From an uncultured Fidelibacterota bacterium (GTDB lineage Bacteria; Fidelibacterota; Marinisomatia; Marinisomatales; UBA8229), in assembly GCA_913054425.1 (NCBI GenBank), contig CAJXJG010000125.1, positions 1 to 5,591 of the forward strand: a stretch of 5,591 nucleotides of DNA, given 5' to 3'. The position numbers and the translations under genes are program-made. The stretch's first letter is position 1; every line of letters starts with the position of its first letter. Positions 1-4,770 of this stretch are shown here, piece after piece. Below the pieces are notes generated by a model. It was not told where the DNA came from. It was given only the letters and a program-made list of their open reading frames with translations, and did no database searches.

Positions 1-149
1 ACCATGAGCCCAATGGTTATTTTTAAAATAAATAAAATTGTATTTACAAAGACCGAAACCCAACCCTGAAAAACACCGATTTTCGTACGGTAAATTTGAG
101 CAGATTCTTTGGTTTTAGGGACGAAGTGATTTGTTAGGGTTTCAAACAT
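1..149 (-). CDS. Cation diffusion facilitator (CDF) family transporter, N-terminal fragment
   Basis: Only the first 49 codons lie in the window; the gene runs off the left edge. Reading the minus strand from the ATG at 149-147 gives MFETLTNHFVPK..., then a basic stretch (residues 18-23, around IYRTK) and a hydrophobic helix with the pattern GWVSVFVNTILFILKITIGL. This matches the start of CDF transporters, in which an N-x3-L-x3-K-x3-G pattern marks the first transmembrane helix. CDF proteins are inner-membrane antiporters that export divalent metals such as zinc, iron or manganese; the metal cannot be told from this fragment. The start lies only 8 bases after the recombinase stop on the same strand and has no Shine-Dalgarno sequence, so it may be read through from the recombinase transcript. 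The family call rests on one helix and is moderately sure. Confidence 0.65.
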   Translation of the reverse strand, partial: MFETLTNHFVPKTKESAQIYRTKIGVFQGWVSVFVNTILFILKITIGLM

Positions 150-157
150 GATATTTG

Positions 158-1009
158 TTAATTCAAATTAATATCTAATCGATCTAAGGGACTTTTAATT
201 CGATCGAATGACACTTTGGCAATATGGGTATATATTTGTGTTGTCTCTAATCTTTTATGTCCCAGCAATTCCTGAATAAATCGTATATCTGTCCCATTTT
301 CTAATAAGTGTGTTGCAAAACTATGGCGTAATGTATGAACCGTTGCATGTTTTTTTATTCCTGAATTTTTTACTGCTTTTTTCATAATCGATTGTACAGA
401 ACTGGCACTATATCTTCCACCTTTTTGTCCTTCAAATACATATTTTGACGGTTGATATTTTTTCAAATATTGAAGCAATACACATTTCAATGACTGGGAC
501 AATACGGACTGACGATCCTTATTTCCCTTTCCCATTTTTACAACAATAAGATTCCGGTCAAAATCAATATCCTGAACCTGAAGAGATAGAAGTTCATTTA
601 ATCGAATCCCTGATGAATAAATGGTCATTAAAATGACTTTATGCTTTAGATTTATTACCGAATTTAAAATTCGAGTTACTTCCAATTCTGAAAGTACAAC
701 AGGTATTTTTTCTTCTATTCGAAATCGAATTTCTAATGATGAAGGTATTGGTTTATTTAATACATCCACAAAAATAAATTTTAAAGCAGCTACAGTTTGT
801 TTCATGGAAGAAATGGATCGCTTTTTATTTTTCTTTAAATCGTATAAATAATTCTCAACTATTTCATCATTTACCTTTGTAACTTTTTCGATAATAAGCC
901 AACTCGCAAAATGATTTATAGCAGATAAATAGGATGCAACAGTTCGTTCGCTATAGTTACGAATCAGGAGTTTTTGTTTGGCAGATTTTAATAAATGGGC
1001 TTTTTGCAT
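158..1009 (-). CDS. Tyrosine recombinase / integrase (XerC/D-like, integron-integrase-like tail)
   Basis: This is a complete site-specific recombinase of 283 aa, starting at the ATG 1009-1007 (MQKAHLLKSAKQK). The open frame extends 18 codons upstream to 1063, but that extension is hydrophobic, unlike the family, and runs into the palindromic upstream site. Residues about 5-85 form the SAM-like core-binding domain (YSERTVASYLSAINHFASWL). The catalytic domain has all six expected residues: Arg136 (SSGIRLNELL), Lys161 (GKGNKDR), His225 and Arg228 (HTLRHSFATHLL), His251 (LLGHKRLETT) and the nucleophile Tyr260 (QIYTH). The ending IKSPLDRL resembles the VRSPLDAL ending of class 1 IntI, but the roughly 20-residue IntI-specific insert before HTLRH is absent. 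The enzyme would cut and rejoin DNA at paired short sites. It is divergent from two plus-strand genes flanked by repeat sites, the layout of an integron integrase. No clear Shine-Dalgarno is present. It appears intact. Confidence 0.93.
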   Translation of the reverse strand: MQKAHLLKSAKQKLLIRNYSERTVASYLSAINHFASWLIIEKVTKVNDEIVENYLYDLKKNKKRSISSMKQTVAALKFIFVDVLNKPIPSSLEIRFRIEEKIPVVLSELEVTRILNSVINLKHKVILMTIYSSGIRLNELLSLQVQDIDFDRNLIVVKMGKGNKDRQSVLSQSLKCVLLQYLKKYQPSKYVFEGQKGGRYSASSVQSIMKKAVKNSGIKKHATVHTLRHSFATHLLENGTDIRFIQELLGHKRLETTQIYTHIAKVSFDRIKSPLDRLDINLN

Positions 1010-1019
1010 AATTATGCGG

Positions 1020-1093
1020 TTAAAACACAATAATAAATTAAAGAGTAAACCCGCTAAACGCAATAATTGGGTTTAGTAAGACGTTGTGCTTAA
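1020..1093. repeat. attC/attI-like imperfect palindrome (site A)
   Basis: This 74-base site lies between the recombinase and the first cassette gene, where an integron has its attI. It has two nested inverted repeats. The outer arms are TTAA + CACAA (1020-1030) and TTGTG + TTAA (1084-1093). The inner arms are TAAACCC (1046-1052) and GGGTTTA (1069-1075), a perfect 7-bp match with a 16-base loop. A second pairing, CTAAAC (1054-1059) with GTTTAG (1071-1076), is also possible. The right end, GACGTTGTGC, resembles the GTTRRRY core of attC sites with one mismatch. The last 19 bases (1072-1090) recur at 1730-1748. The site also overlaps the upstream region of the recombinase gene, so a fold here could influence its expression. 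Recombination function is inferred from structure and position only. Confidence 0.5.
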
Positions 1094-1183
1094 TTAATAT
1101 TCAAAGAATATTTGTACTTGATTTTTGTAACACCGTTTTCTGTTGCATCTAACTGATAGAAGGATAAATAAACTCAAATAATT

Positions 1184-1696
1184 ATGGTAAAATTTACAAA
1201 AACACTAAAAGTGAATGCCAGCGCTGATAGGGTCTGGGAAATATTCGCACATGGATTTAACGAAGCTCACAAATGGATGGCTTCAGTGCCTCATTCCTAT
1301 GCTCAGACTAATGGTGAGTCATTTGACGGTGCTCATTCAGACGGACGTGTGTGTGAACTAAGTTCTGACCAAAAAGGTATGAAGGCTTCGGAAAAGTTCT
1401 TGGCGTATAACGAAGATAATAAAACTGCTACAGTTCAAATTGATTTTGTTAATACTCCTTTCTTTTTTCCCGTTAAATTCAACATACTTAATTTTTCGTT
1501 ACGAGAAATCGATGACGATCAATCTGAAATGACTTGGAAATTTCGTTCGAATATCAAGCCCTTAGGACTTCTCTTATGGCCACTTCTTAGAATTGGGTTT
1601 GGAAAGTTTGTTGGAGATATTATGGAGGAATTACAATTTTATGTAGAGAACGGTACCGCTCACCCTAGGAAGATGAAAGCAATGGAAAAGAATTAA
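1184..1696 (+). CDS. SRPBCC / polyketide-cyclase-type ligand-binding domain protein (cassette 1)
   Basis: This 170-aa soluble protein starts MVKFTKTLKVNASADRVWEIF. A beta strand followed by the A-D-R-V-W-E-I-F helix is the usual opening of the START/Bet v1-like SRPBCC fold (polyketide_cyc2 type). The middle holds alternating strands (KASEKFLAY, TATVQIDFV, FNILNFSLREID, SEMTWKFRSN). The end has the long amphipathic helix expected to close the ligand pocket (GKFVGDIMEELQFYVENG, about 140-157). The fold binds small hydrophobic ligands; no ligand or reaction can be assigned. There is no signal peptide. No good ribosome site precedes the ATG: AAGGA at 1160-1164 is 19 bases away, too far. The gene lies between sites A and B, which share a direct repeat, so it can be read as a single-gene cassette. 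Its composition is richer in G+C than the next cassette. The fold call is fairly sure; the function is unknown. Confidence 0.82.
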   Translation: MVKFTKTLKVNASADRVWEIFAHGFNEAHKWMASVPHSYAQTNGESFDGAHSDGRVCELSSDQKGMKASEKFLAYNEDNKTATVQIDFVNTPFFFPVKFNILNFSLREIDDDQSEMTWKFRSNIKPLGLLLWPLLRIGFGKFVGDIMEELQFYVENGTAHPRKMKAMEKN

Positions 1697-1706
1697 ACAC
1701 CCCAAA

Positions 1707-1748
1707 GCCTAAACTACATTAAAACGCAATTTAGCAAGACGGTAGGCG
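1707..1748. repeat. attC-like site between the two cassette genes (site B)
   Basis: The site starts 10 bases after the SRPBCC stop codon. Outer arms GCCTA (1707-1711) and TAGGC (1743-1747) pair perfectly and match the GCCTAAC / GTTAGGC style of classical attC ends. Inner arms CTAAA (1709-1713) and TTTAG (1730-1734) also pair, although they share bases with the outer arm, so not all pairs can form together. The segment 1730-1748 repeats site A (1072-1090) in direct orientation: both begin TTTAG, then a pyrimidine, then AAGACG, and end near GGC or TGC, with 14 of 19 positions identical. A smaller inverted repeat, ATTCC (1754-1758) with GGAAT (1771-1775), follows before the next start codon. Recombination activity is inferred. 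Confidence 0.5.
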
Positions 1749-1778
1749 ACATAATTCCAAGGTTCTTCTCGGAATAAG

Positions 1779-2645
1779 ATGCGAATGAACAATAAAAAAA
1801 ATCTCAAAATATTATCTTTTAACCTAGGATTATTTAATATTCAAATTTGTGGACTTTCCCTTTATAAGCCTACAAAGTACATCAATGAAAGATTGAAATA
1901 TATTCCAAACGAGATTATTAAAGCCAATTCTGACATTGTGGGCTTTCAAGAGATTTATAATAAACATCACCAAGAATATGTTATTAATGAATTAAAAAGC
2001 GAATACCCTTACCACTTCTTAAAAAATGGGGCGAGGTTAAAATTTGATAGTGGATTGATGCTTTTATCAAAATATCCTATTACAGATGGTACATTTCATC
2101 CATTCAACGAAAACAGCTTTGATGAGAAAATATTTGTTAATAAAGGTTTTTTGACTTGTGATATTTTTATAAAAGATTTTGGAAAAATCAATTTTATAAA
2201 TACACATCTTACTTCAGGTGGTACTTTACAAGAGCAGGATTCTAAAAAGATAGTAAAAATTAGAGACACTCAGATTACACAAATCCACGAGACTGTATTA
2301 AATAATAACTCGCCTAGCATAATTTTAGGAGATTTTAATTCAGGTGAACAGATTTCACCTTCTAATTATCAGAATCTAATAAATAATGGATTTGTAGACT
2401 CAAATTCAAAAAGTGGATTAAATAATTATACATGGGATAGTAAAATTTATCTTAATAAGAAAGGAACTCATTCTAATTCTATTTCTCAAAAAATTGACCA
2501 CATATTTTTGCAAAATACTTTATTAAAAAAAGTAAATATTTTATCTTCAGAAATAATATTTACAGAATCAGTTTTTGAATTGAATGGCAATAAAATCCAC
2601 CTATCAGATCATTTTGGAATCCAAACTGAATTAGTTGTACAATAG
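1779..2645 (+). CDS. Endonuclease/exonuclease/phosphatase-family hydrolase, neutral-sphingomyelinase-like (cassette 2)
   Basis: This 288-aa protein has the complete active-site set of the DNase I-like (EEP) fold: Asn15 (SFNLGL), Glu58 (VGFQEI), Asn141 and His143 (NTHL), Asp185 and Asn187 (GDFN), Asp240 (IDHIF) and the Asp277-His278 pair (LSDHFGI). These bind Mg2+ and hydrolyse a phosphodiester. Within the fold, the stretch DSGLMLLSKYPI (90-101), the Phe/Asn-rich segment after it and VNKGFLTCDI (120-129) resemble neutral sphingomyelinases more than DNA repair exonucleases; this subfamily call is inference. No signal peptide or membrane segment is evident. The start could be Met1 (1779) or Met3 (1785); a weak GGA lies 5 bases before the first. 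The gene is much more AT-rich than its neighbours, which suggests a separate origin. It lies between site B and paired hairpins, as the second cassette, and is convergent with the asparaginase gene. Confidence 0.85.
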   Translation: MRMNNKKNLKILSFNLGLFNIQICGLSLYKPTKYINERLKYIPNEIIKANSDIVGFQEIYNKHHQEYVINELKSEYPYHFLKNGARLKFDSGLMLLSKYPITDGTFHPFNENSFDEKIFVNKGFLTCDIFIKDFGKINFINTHLTSGGTLQEQDSKKIVKIRDTQITQIHETVLNNNSPSIILGDFNSGEQISPSNYQNLINNGFVDSNSKSGLNNYTWDSKIYLNKKGTHSNSISQKIDHIFLQNTLLKKVNILSSEIIFTESVFELNGNKIHLSDHFGIQTELVVQ

Positions 2646-2672
2646 GGTCTATTGCTCCATTGCGTTCCGCAA
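2640..2672. other. Tandem hairpins at the convergent 3' ends (site C)
   Basis: Two perfect short stem-loops lie in the 48-base gap between convergent genes. The first has arms CAATAG (2640-2645, including the TAG stop of the hydrolase gene) and CTATTG (2649-2654) around GGT. The second has arms TTGCG (2660-2664) and CGCAA (2668-2672) around TTC. Neither is followed by a T-run, so they are not classical Rho-independent terminators, although they could slow polymerase from either side. The second hairpin contains ATTGCGTT (2659-2666), the reverse complement of the octamer AACGCAAT found in sites A and B. The segment may therefore be the worn outer end of the cassette array. Confidence 0.4.
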
Positions 2673-2693
2673 CACATCGCATATCCTAAAATG

Positions 2694-3644
2694 TTATAAT
2701 AATCCCTTTATTTTATAAAGTTTATTCACACCACCCCGAGCCAAGGCATATTCAAATGACCACTTAATACAGGCGGAACCGATTTTTCCATCTTTCCGAA
2801 TGGCGATGTAAGCAATCTGAAAATCGGGATTTCCATTGTGTCTTTTGATGACACGATTCAATGCTTCTTCACAGGCAGCGGTTGGGTCGTATCCTTGGCG
2901 CATGAGTTCTACAACTAAGAAACTTCCGGTCGTTTTGATAACTTCTTCACCCAGCCCTGTGGCGGCGGCACAACCGATTTCATTATCCACAAAAAGGCCC
3001 GCGCCAATTATTGGACAATCCCCAACTCTCCCGTGCATTTTGTAAGCCCAGCCACTTGTGGTGCATGCACCGGCCAAATCGCCATTCTTATCTTGGGCCA
3101 ATACAGAAATAGTGTCATGTGTTTCGTGAGGTGTCATTTCACGCTGTTTCTTTTTCCACTTTTCCCATGCTGCTTTGGATTCATCCGTAAGCAAATCCAT
3201 TTCTTCAAATCCTTGGGAGAGTGCAAACTGGCGTGCTCCTTCCCCAACCAGCATTACATGCTTGGTCTCTTCCATCACTTTTCGCGCCACCGAAACAGGA
3301 TGTTTTATATTTTGCAAAAAAGCGACTGATCCGGCATTGCCGGTAGAATCCATAACGCATGCGTCTAAAGTAACATTGCCTTGTTTGTCTGGAAGTCCGC
3401 CAAAACCAACGGTTGTAATGGTTATATCTGCTTCAGGGATGCGGGCTCCTGCTTCAGCCGCATCCATAGCATTGCCCCCATTTTGGAAAGAAATTAATCC
3501 AGCTTCATTGGCGGGGAGACCGTGGTCCCAAGTGGATAAAATAATTGGATTGTTTTTATTTGTTTTAATTTTAGTCTTTCCAAACACGGCTGATGGTGCC
3601 GCCAATCCTATGGCGCTGGTTTTTATAAAATCCCTACGTTTCAC
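2694..3644 (-). CDS. N4-(beta-N-acetylglucosaminyl)-L-asparaginase (glycosylasparaginase), Tat-exported
   Basis: This 316-aa N-terminal-nucleophile hydrolase cleaves the GlcNAc-asparagine bond left after glycoprotein breakdown. The GTG start at 3644 is chosen over the longer frame (to 3779) for three reasons: it yields the export signal MKRRDFIKTSAIGLAAPSAVFG, GGAG lies 7 bases upstream, and it overlaps the upstream stop as GTGA. The twin-arginine motif RRDFIK (3-8) and short hydrophobic run point to periplasmic or exported action. The precursor should cleave itself before Thr178 (HETHD|TISVLAQD), freeing the catalytic threonine at the start of the beta subunit. The substrate-binding segment GRVGDCPIIGAG (205-216) carries Arg206 and Asp209. 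The glycine-rich TGLGEEVIKTTGSFLVVELMR region follows. All key residues are present and the length is normal. The related isoaspartyl peptidases are less likely given the GRVGD and SFLVVELMRQG motifs. Confidence 0.92.
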   Translation of the reverse strand: MKRRDFIKTSAIGLAAPSAVFGKTKIKTNKNNPIILSTWDHGLPANEAGLISFQNGGNAMDAAEAGARIPEADITITTVGFGGLPDKQGNVTLDACVMDSTGNAGSVAFLQNIKHPVSVARKVMEETKHVMLVGEGARQFALSQGFEEMDLLTDESKAAWEKWKKKQREMTPHETHDTISVLAQDKNGDLAGACTTSGWAYKMHGRVGDCPIIGAGLFVDNEIGCAAATGLGEEVIKTTGSFLVVELMRQGYDPTAACEEALNRVIKRHNGNPDFQIAYIAIRKDGKIGSACIKWSFEYALARGGVNKLYKIKGLL

Positions 3645-4084
3645 ACCCACACTCCATTCAATCCTCCCATAATCATGAGCCCTACAAATTGATAACCGGT
3701 ATTTATAAAATAAAATGTCCACGATTTGCCTTCGTACGAAACTGCATTTAAGGAATAGGTGGCGATGTAGCCCAGCCAAAGCCAGAAACCGGCTGTGAGT
3801 CCAATGGCAAGATTAGACATTCCCGAATCACCGAAAACAACTTTCATAAAATCAACCATGTACGCGGTAATAAATGCCATGACCAATCCACCAATAAATG
3901 AAATAATAAACGGTTTGGCACCGGGACCTTTTTCCTTCATTTCTTTCAGTTTTTCATCTGAAAATCCCATGGCTTTGATCCATGGATTTGCAAACATCAC
4001 CGGTGAATACCATAATCCGCCAATGATGAAAAAAATAACAGCCAAAACGAGAACGGCTAAATAGTTGATTGTTGGTTCGTACAT
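3641..4084 (-). CDS. DUF1761-type four-helix membrane protein
   Basis: This 147-aa integral membrane protein starts at the ATG 4084-4082 (MYEPTINYLAVLV), with a weak AAAGAG six bases upstream. The frame extends to 4156, but the extra 24 residues do not fit the family start. It has four predicted membrane helices: about 7-30 (containing FFIIGGLWYSPVMFANPW), 57-80, 91-114 and 121-145. Between helices 1 and 2 lies a charged loop (FSDEKLKEMKEKGPG). The GGLWYSP...F...W signature after helix 1 and the G-x-W-L-W-L-G helix 3 are typical of DUF1761, a family without a known function. The stop codon overlaps the GTG start of the glycosylasparaginase gene by four bases, so the two are probably translated as a coupled pair. 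No functional link between them is known. Confidence 0.82.
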   Translation of the reverse strand: MYEPTINYLAVLVLAVIFFIIGGLWYSPVMFANPWIKAMGFSDEKLKEMKEKGPGAKPFIISFIGGLVMAFITAYMVDFMKVVFGDSGMSNLAIGLTAGFWLWLGYIATYSLNAVSYEGKSWTFYFINTGYQFVGLMIMGGLNGVWV

Positions 4085-4274
4085 GAGGATCTCTTTGATT
4101 AACAGGGCGCAATTTATCATATGGTAAGGTGGCAACACCATATATTTACAAAACATCGCTCATCGATTATGAACAAATCAATTTAGTCAAAATACTATTT
4201 TTTATTTTTTTTGAAAAATTATATCTATATTTGATAGACTCATTATGGAATCACCAAACCAATAGGAGAAAAAA
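4085..4274 (+). promoter_or_regulatory. Divergent intergenic region with candidate promoter for the gene at 4275
   Basis: This 190-base gap separates the divergent DUF1761 and 4275 genes and must hold promoters for both. On the plus strand TATATTTG (4226-4233) matches the Bacteroidota -7 box TAnnTTTG and would put the transcript start near 4240, giving a 5' leader of about 35 bases. A very T-rich tract (4198-4213) lies upstream, but no well-spaced -33 box was found. AGGAG at 4264-4268 is a strong ribosome site 6 bases before the ATG. No convincing minus-strand promoter for DUF1761 could be picked out, and no operator or riboswitch was recognised. Confidence 0.4.
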
Positions 4275-4658
4275 ATGAACCTTAACAGACTTTTCAAAAT
4301 AAATACGGCGGTGGCTGGACTGTTTGGCATTGGGTTTGTCATTGCACCCATTGCAGTCATGACGCCTTATGGTATATCACAGGATGCCATGGAAGCGTCT
4401 GTAAATATGGCCAGGTGGTTTGGCTCTGCCAATATTATGATAGCGCTAATCGCTTGGTTTTTGAGCAATTCCCCTGATTCCGATTCAAAAACGGCGGTGG
4501 CGAAAGCAATGAGTATTGGGTTTGGCATTAGCGCTGCGGTCAGTATCCTCAATCAATTGTCAAGTGAGATTGGCCCCCTTGGCTGGTCGACTGTTGCCAT
4601 TTTTGCGATTTTTCAACTGGCGTATGGCAAATTTGGTTATTTAAATAACCAAAAATAA
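4275..4658 (+). CDS. Small four-helix integral membrane protein of unknown function
   Basis: This 127-aa protein has four predicted membrane helices: about 11-30 (AVAGLFGIGFVIAP), 48-65 (RWFGSANIMIALIAWFL), 77-97 (AKAMSIGFGISAAVSIL) and 103-119 (GWSTVAIFAIFQLAYG). The short charged loop SNSPDSDSKT joins helices 2 and 3. The overall pattern recalls a common class of small uncharacterised bacterial membrane proteins: an N-terminal LxKIN motif, an AP segment closing helix 1, ARWFGSAN opening helix 2 and LGWSTVA opening helix 4. I do not know a function or name for it. The ATG is supported by AGGAG six bases upstream, the clearest ribosome site in the window. The last codons lie inside a 22-base palindrome, so coding and 3'-end structure overlap there. 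Confidence 0.85.
   Translation: MNLNRLFKINTAVAGLFGIGFVIAPIAVMTPYGISQDAMEASVNMARWFGSANIMIALIAWFLSNSPDSDSKTAVAKAMSIGFGISAAVSILNQLSSEIGPLGWSTVAIFAIFQLAYGKFGYLNNQK
4632..4653. repeat. 22-base perfect palindrome inside the 3' end of the 4275 gene
   Basis: The left half TTTGGTTATTT (4632-4642) is followed directly by its reverse complement AAATAACCAAA (4643-4653). It encodes residues near FGYLNNQ and ends just before the stop codon. It could be a dimeric-protein binding site, part of a 3'-end structure, or a coincidence of AT-rich coding sequence; nothing in the sequence decides among these. Confidence 0.6.
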
Positions 4659-4694
4659 TGGTGAGACGGTTCACCAGATAGTAGGTATTTCTAC
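4659..4694. repeat. Short inverted repeats directly after the 4275 gene stop
   Basis: TGGTGA (4659-4664) and TCACCA (4671-4676) form a perfect 6-bp stem with a 6-base loop immediately after the TAA. GTAG (4681-4684) and CTAC (4691-4694) form a smaller stem after it. No T-run follows, so termination at this point alone is doubtful. Confidence 0.4.
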
Positions 4695-4730
4695 CCTTCA
4701 TTAACTCAAAGTAAAAAGTAGTTCCGCTGT

Positions 4731-4765
4731 TACCCATGCGAAGGTTTGAAACCTTCGCATGGGTA
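4731..4765. terminator. Perfect 17-bp inverted repeat between convergent genes, likely bidirectional terminator
   Basis: Arms TACCCATGCGAAGGTTT (4731-4747) and AAACCTTCGCATGGGTA (4749-4765) are exact reverse complements around a single central G. In RNA the loop would open to roughly TTTGAAA. The structure sits between the convergent 4275 gene and the dehydrogenase gene, 5 bases beyond the dehydrogenase stop, as expected for a shared transcription end. The flanking TTAAAT is only weakly T-rich, so this is not a textbook Rho-independent terminator. It could instead be one copy of a dispersed palindromic element or an RNA-stabilising 3' hairpin. Confidence 0.6.
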
Positions 4766-4770
4766 TTAAA

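Larger units (their letters stand above)
150..2693. mobile_element. Putative integron-like island: recombinase plus two opposed cassettes
   Basis: Seen: one recombinase gene on the minus strand, then two single-gene units on the plus strand, each bounded by intergenic sequence with inverted repeats. The gene-to-gene base composition is very uneven: 29 of 60 G+C at 1261-1320 in the SRPBCC gene against 17 of 60 at 2281-2340 and 15 of 60 at 2461-2520 in the hydrolase gene. Known: integrons place the integrase facing away from promoterless cassettes that end in imperfectly palindromic attC sites. Inferred: the segment is an inserted element between the CDF gene and the glycosylasparaginase gene. 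The outer boundaries given are simply the edges of the neighbouring genes; no clean target-site duplication was found. Other options are a relic of a larger array or a chance neighbourhood. Confidence 0.45.

Noticed and set aside
621..851. Plus-strand open frame of 76 codons
   Set aside because: It is antisense to the recombinase; the amino-acid pattern is not protein-like and no leader signal precedes it.
1010..1063. 18-codon N-terminal extension of the recombinase
   Set aside because: The family normally begins a few residues before the basic KSAKQKLL segment; the extension is hydrophobic, overlaps the palindromic site and has no ribosome site.
150..2700. Target-site duplication or terminal inverted repeats bounding a transposon
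   Set aside because: The only partly similar edge sequences (around 150-160 and 2690-2700) are short, AT-rich and inexact; no transposase is present.
3175..3672. Plus-strand open frame of 165 codons
   Set aside because: It lies antisense within the glycosylasparaginase gene, whose motifs are unmistakable; its translation is low-complexity with no domain and it has no ribosome site.
3645..3779. 45-codon N-terminal extension of the glycosylasparaginase
   Set aside because: It overlaps the DUF1761 gene in another frame and would bury the twin-arginine signal; the GTG at 3644 has a spaced GGAG and a GTGA overlap.
4198..4216. TTGAAA (4211-4216) as a -35 box
   Set aside because: Its distance to the TATATT box is only 9 bases, far from the usual 17, so I did not call a sigma70-type promoter.
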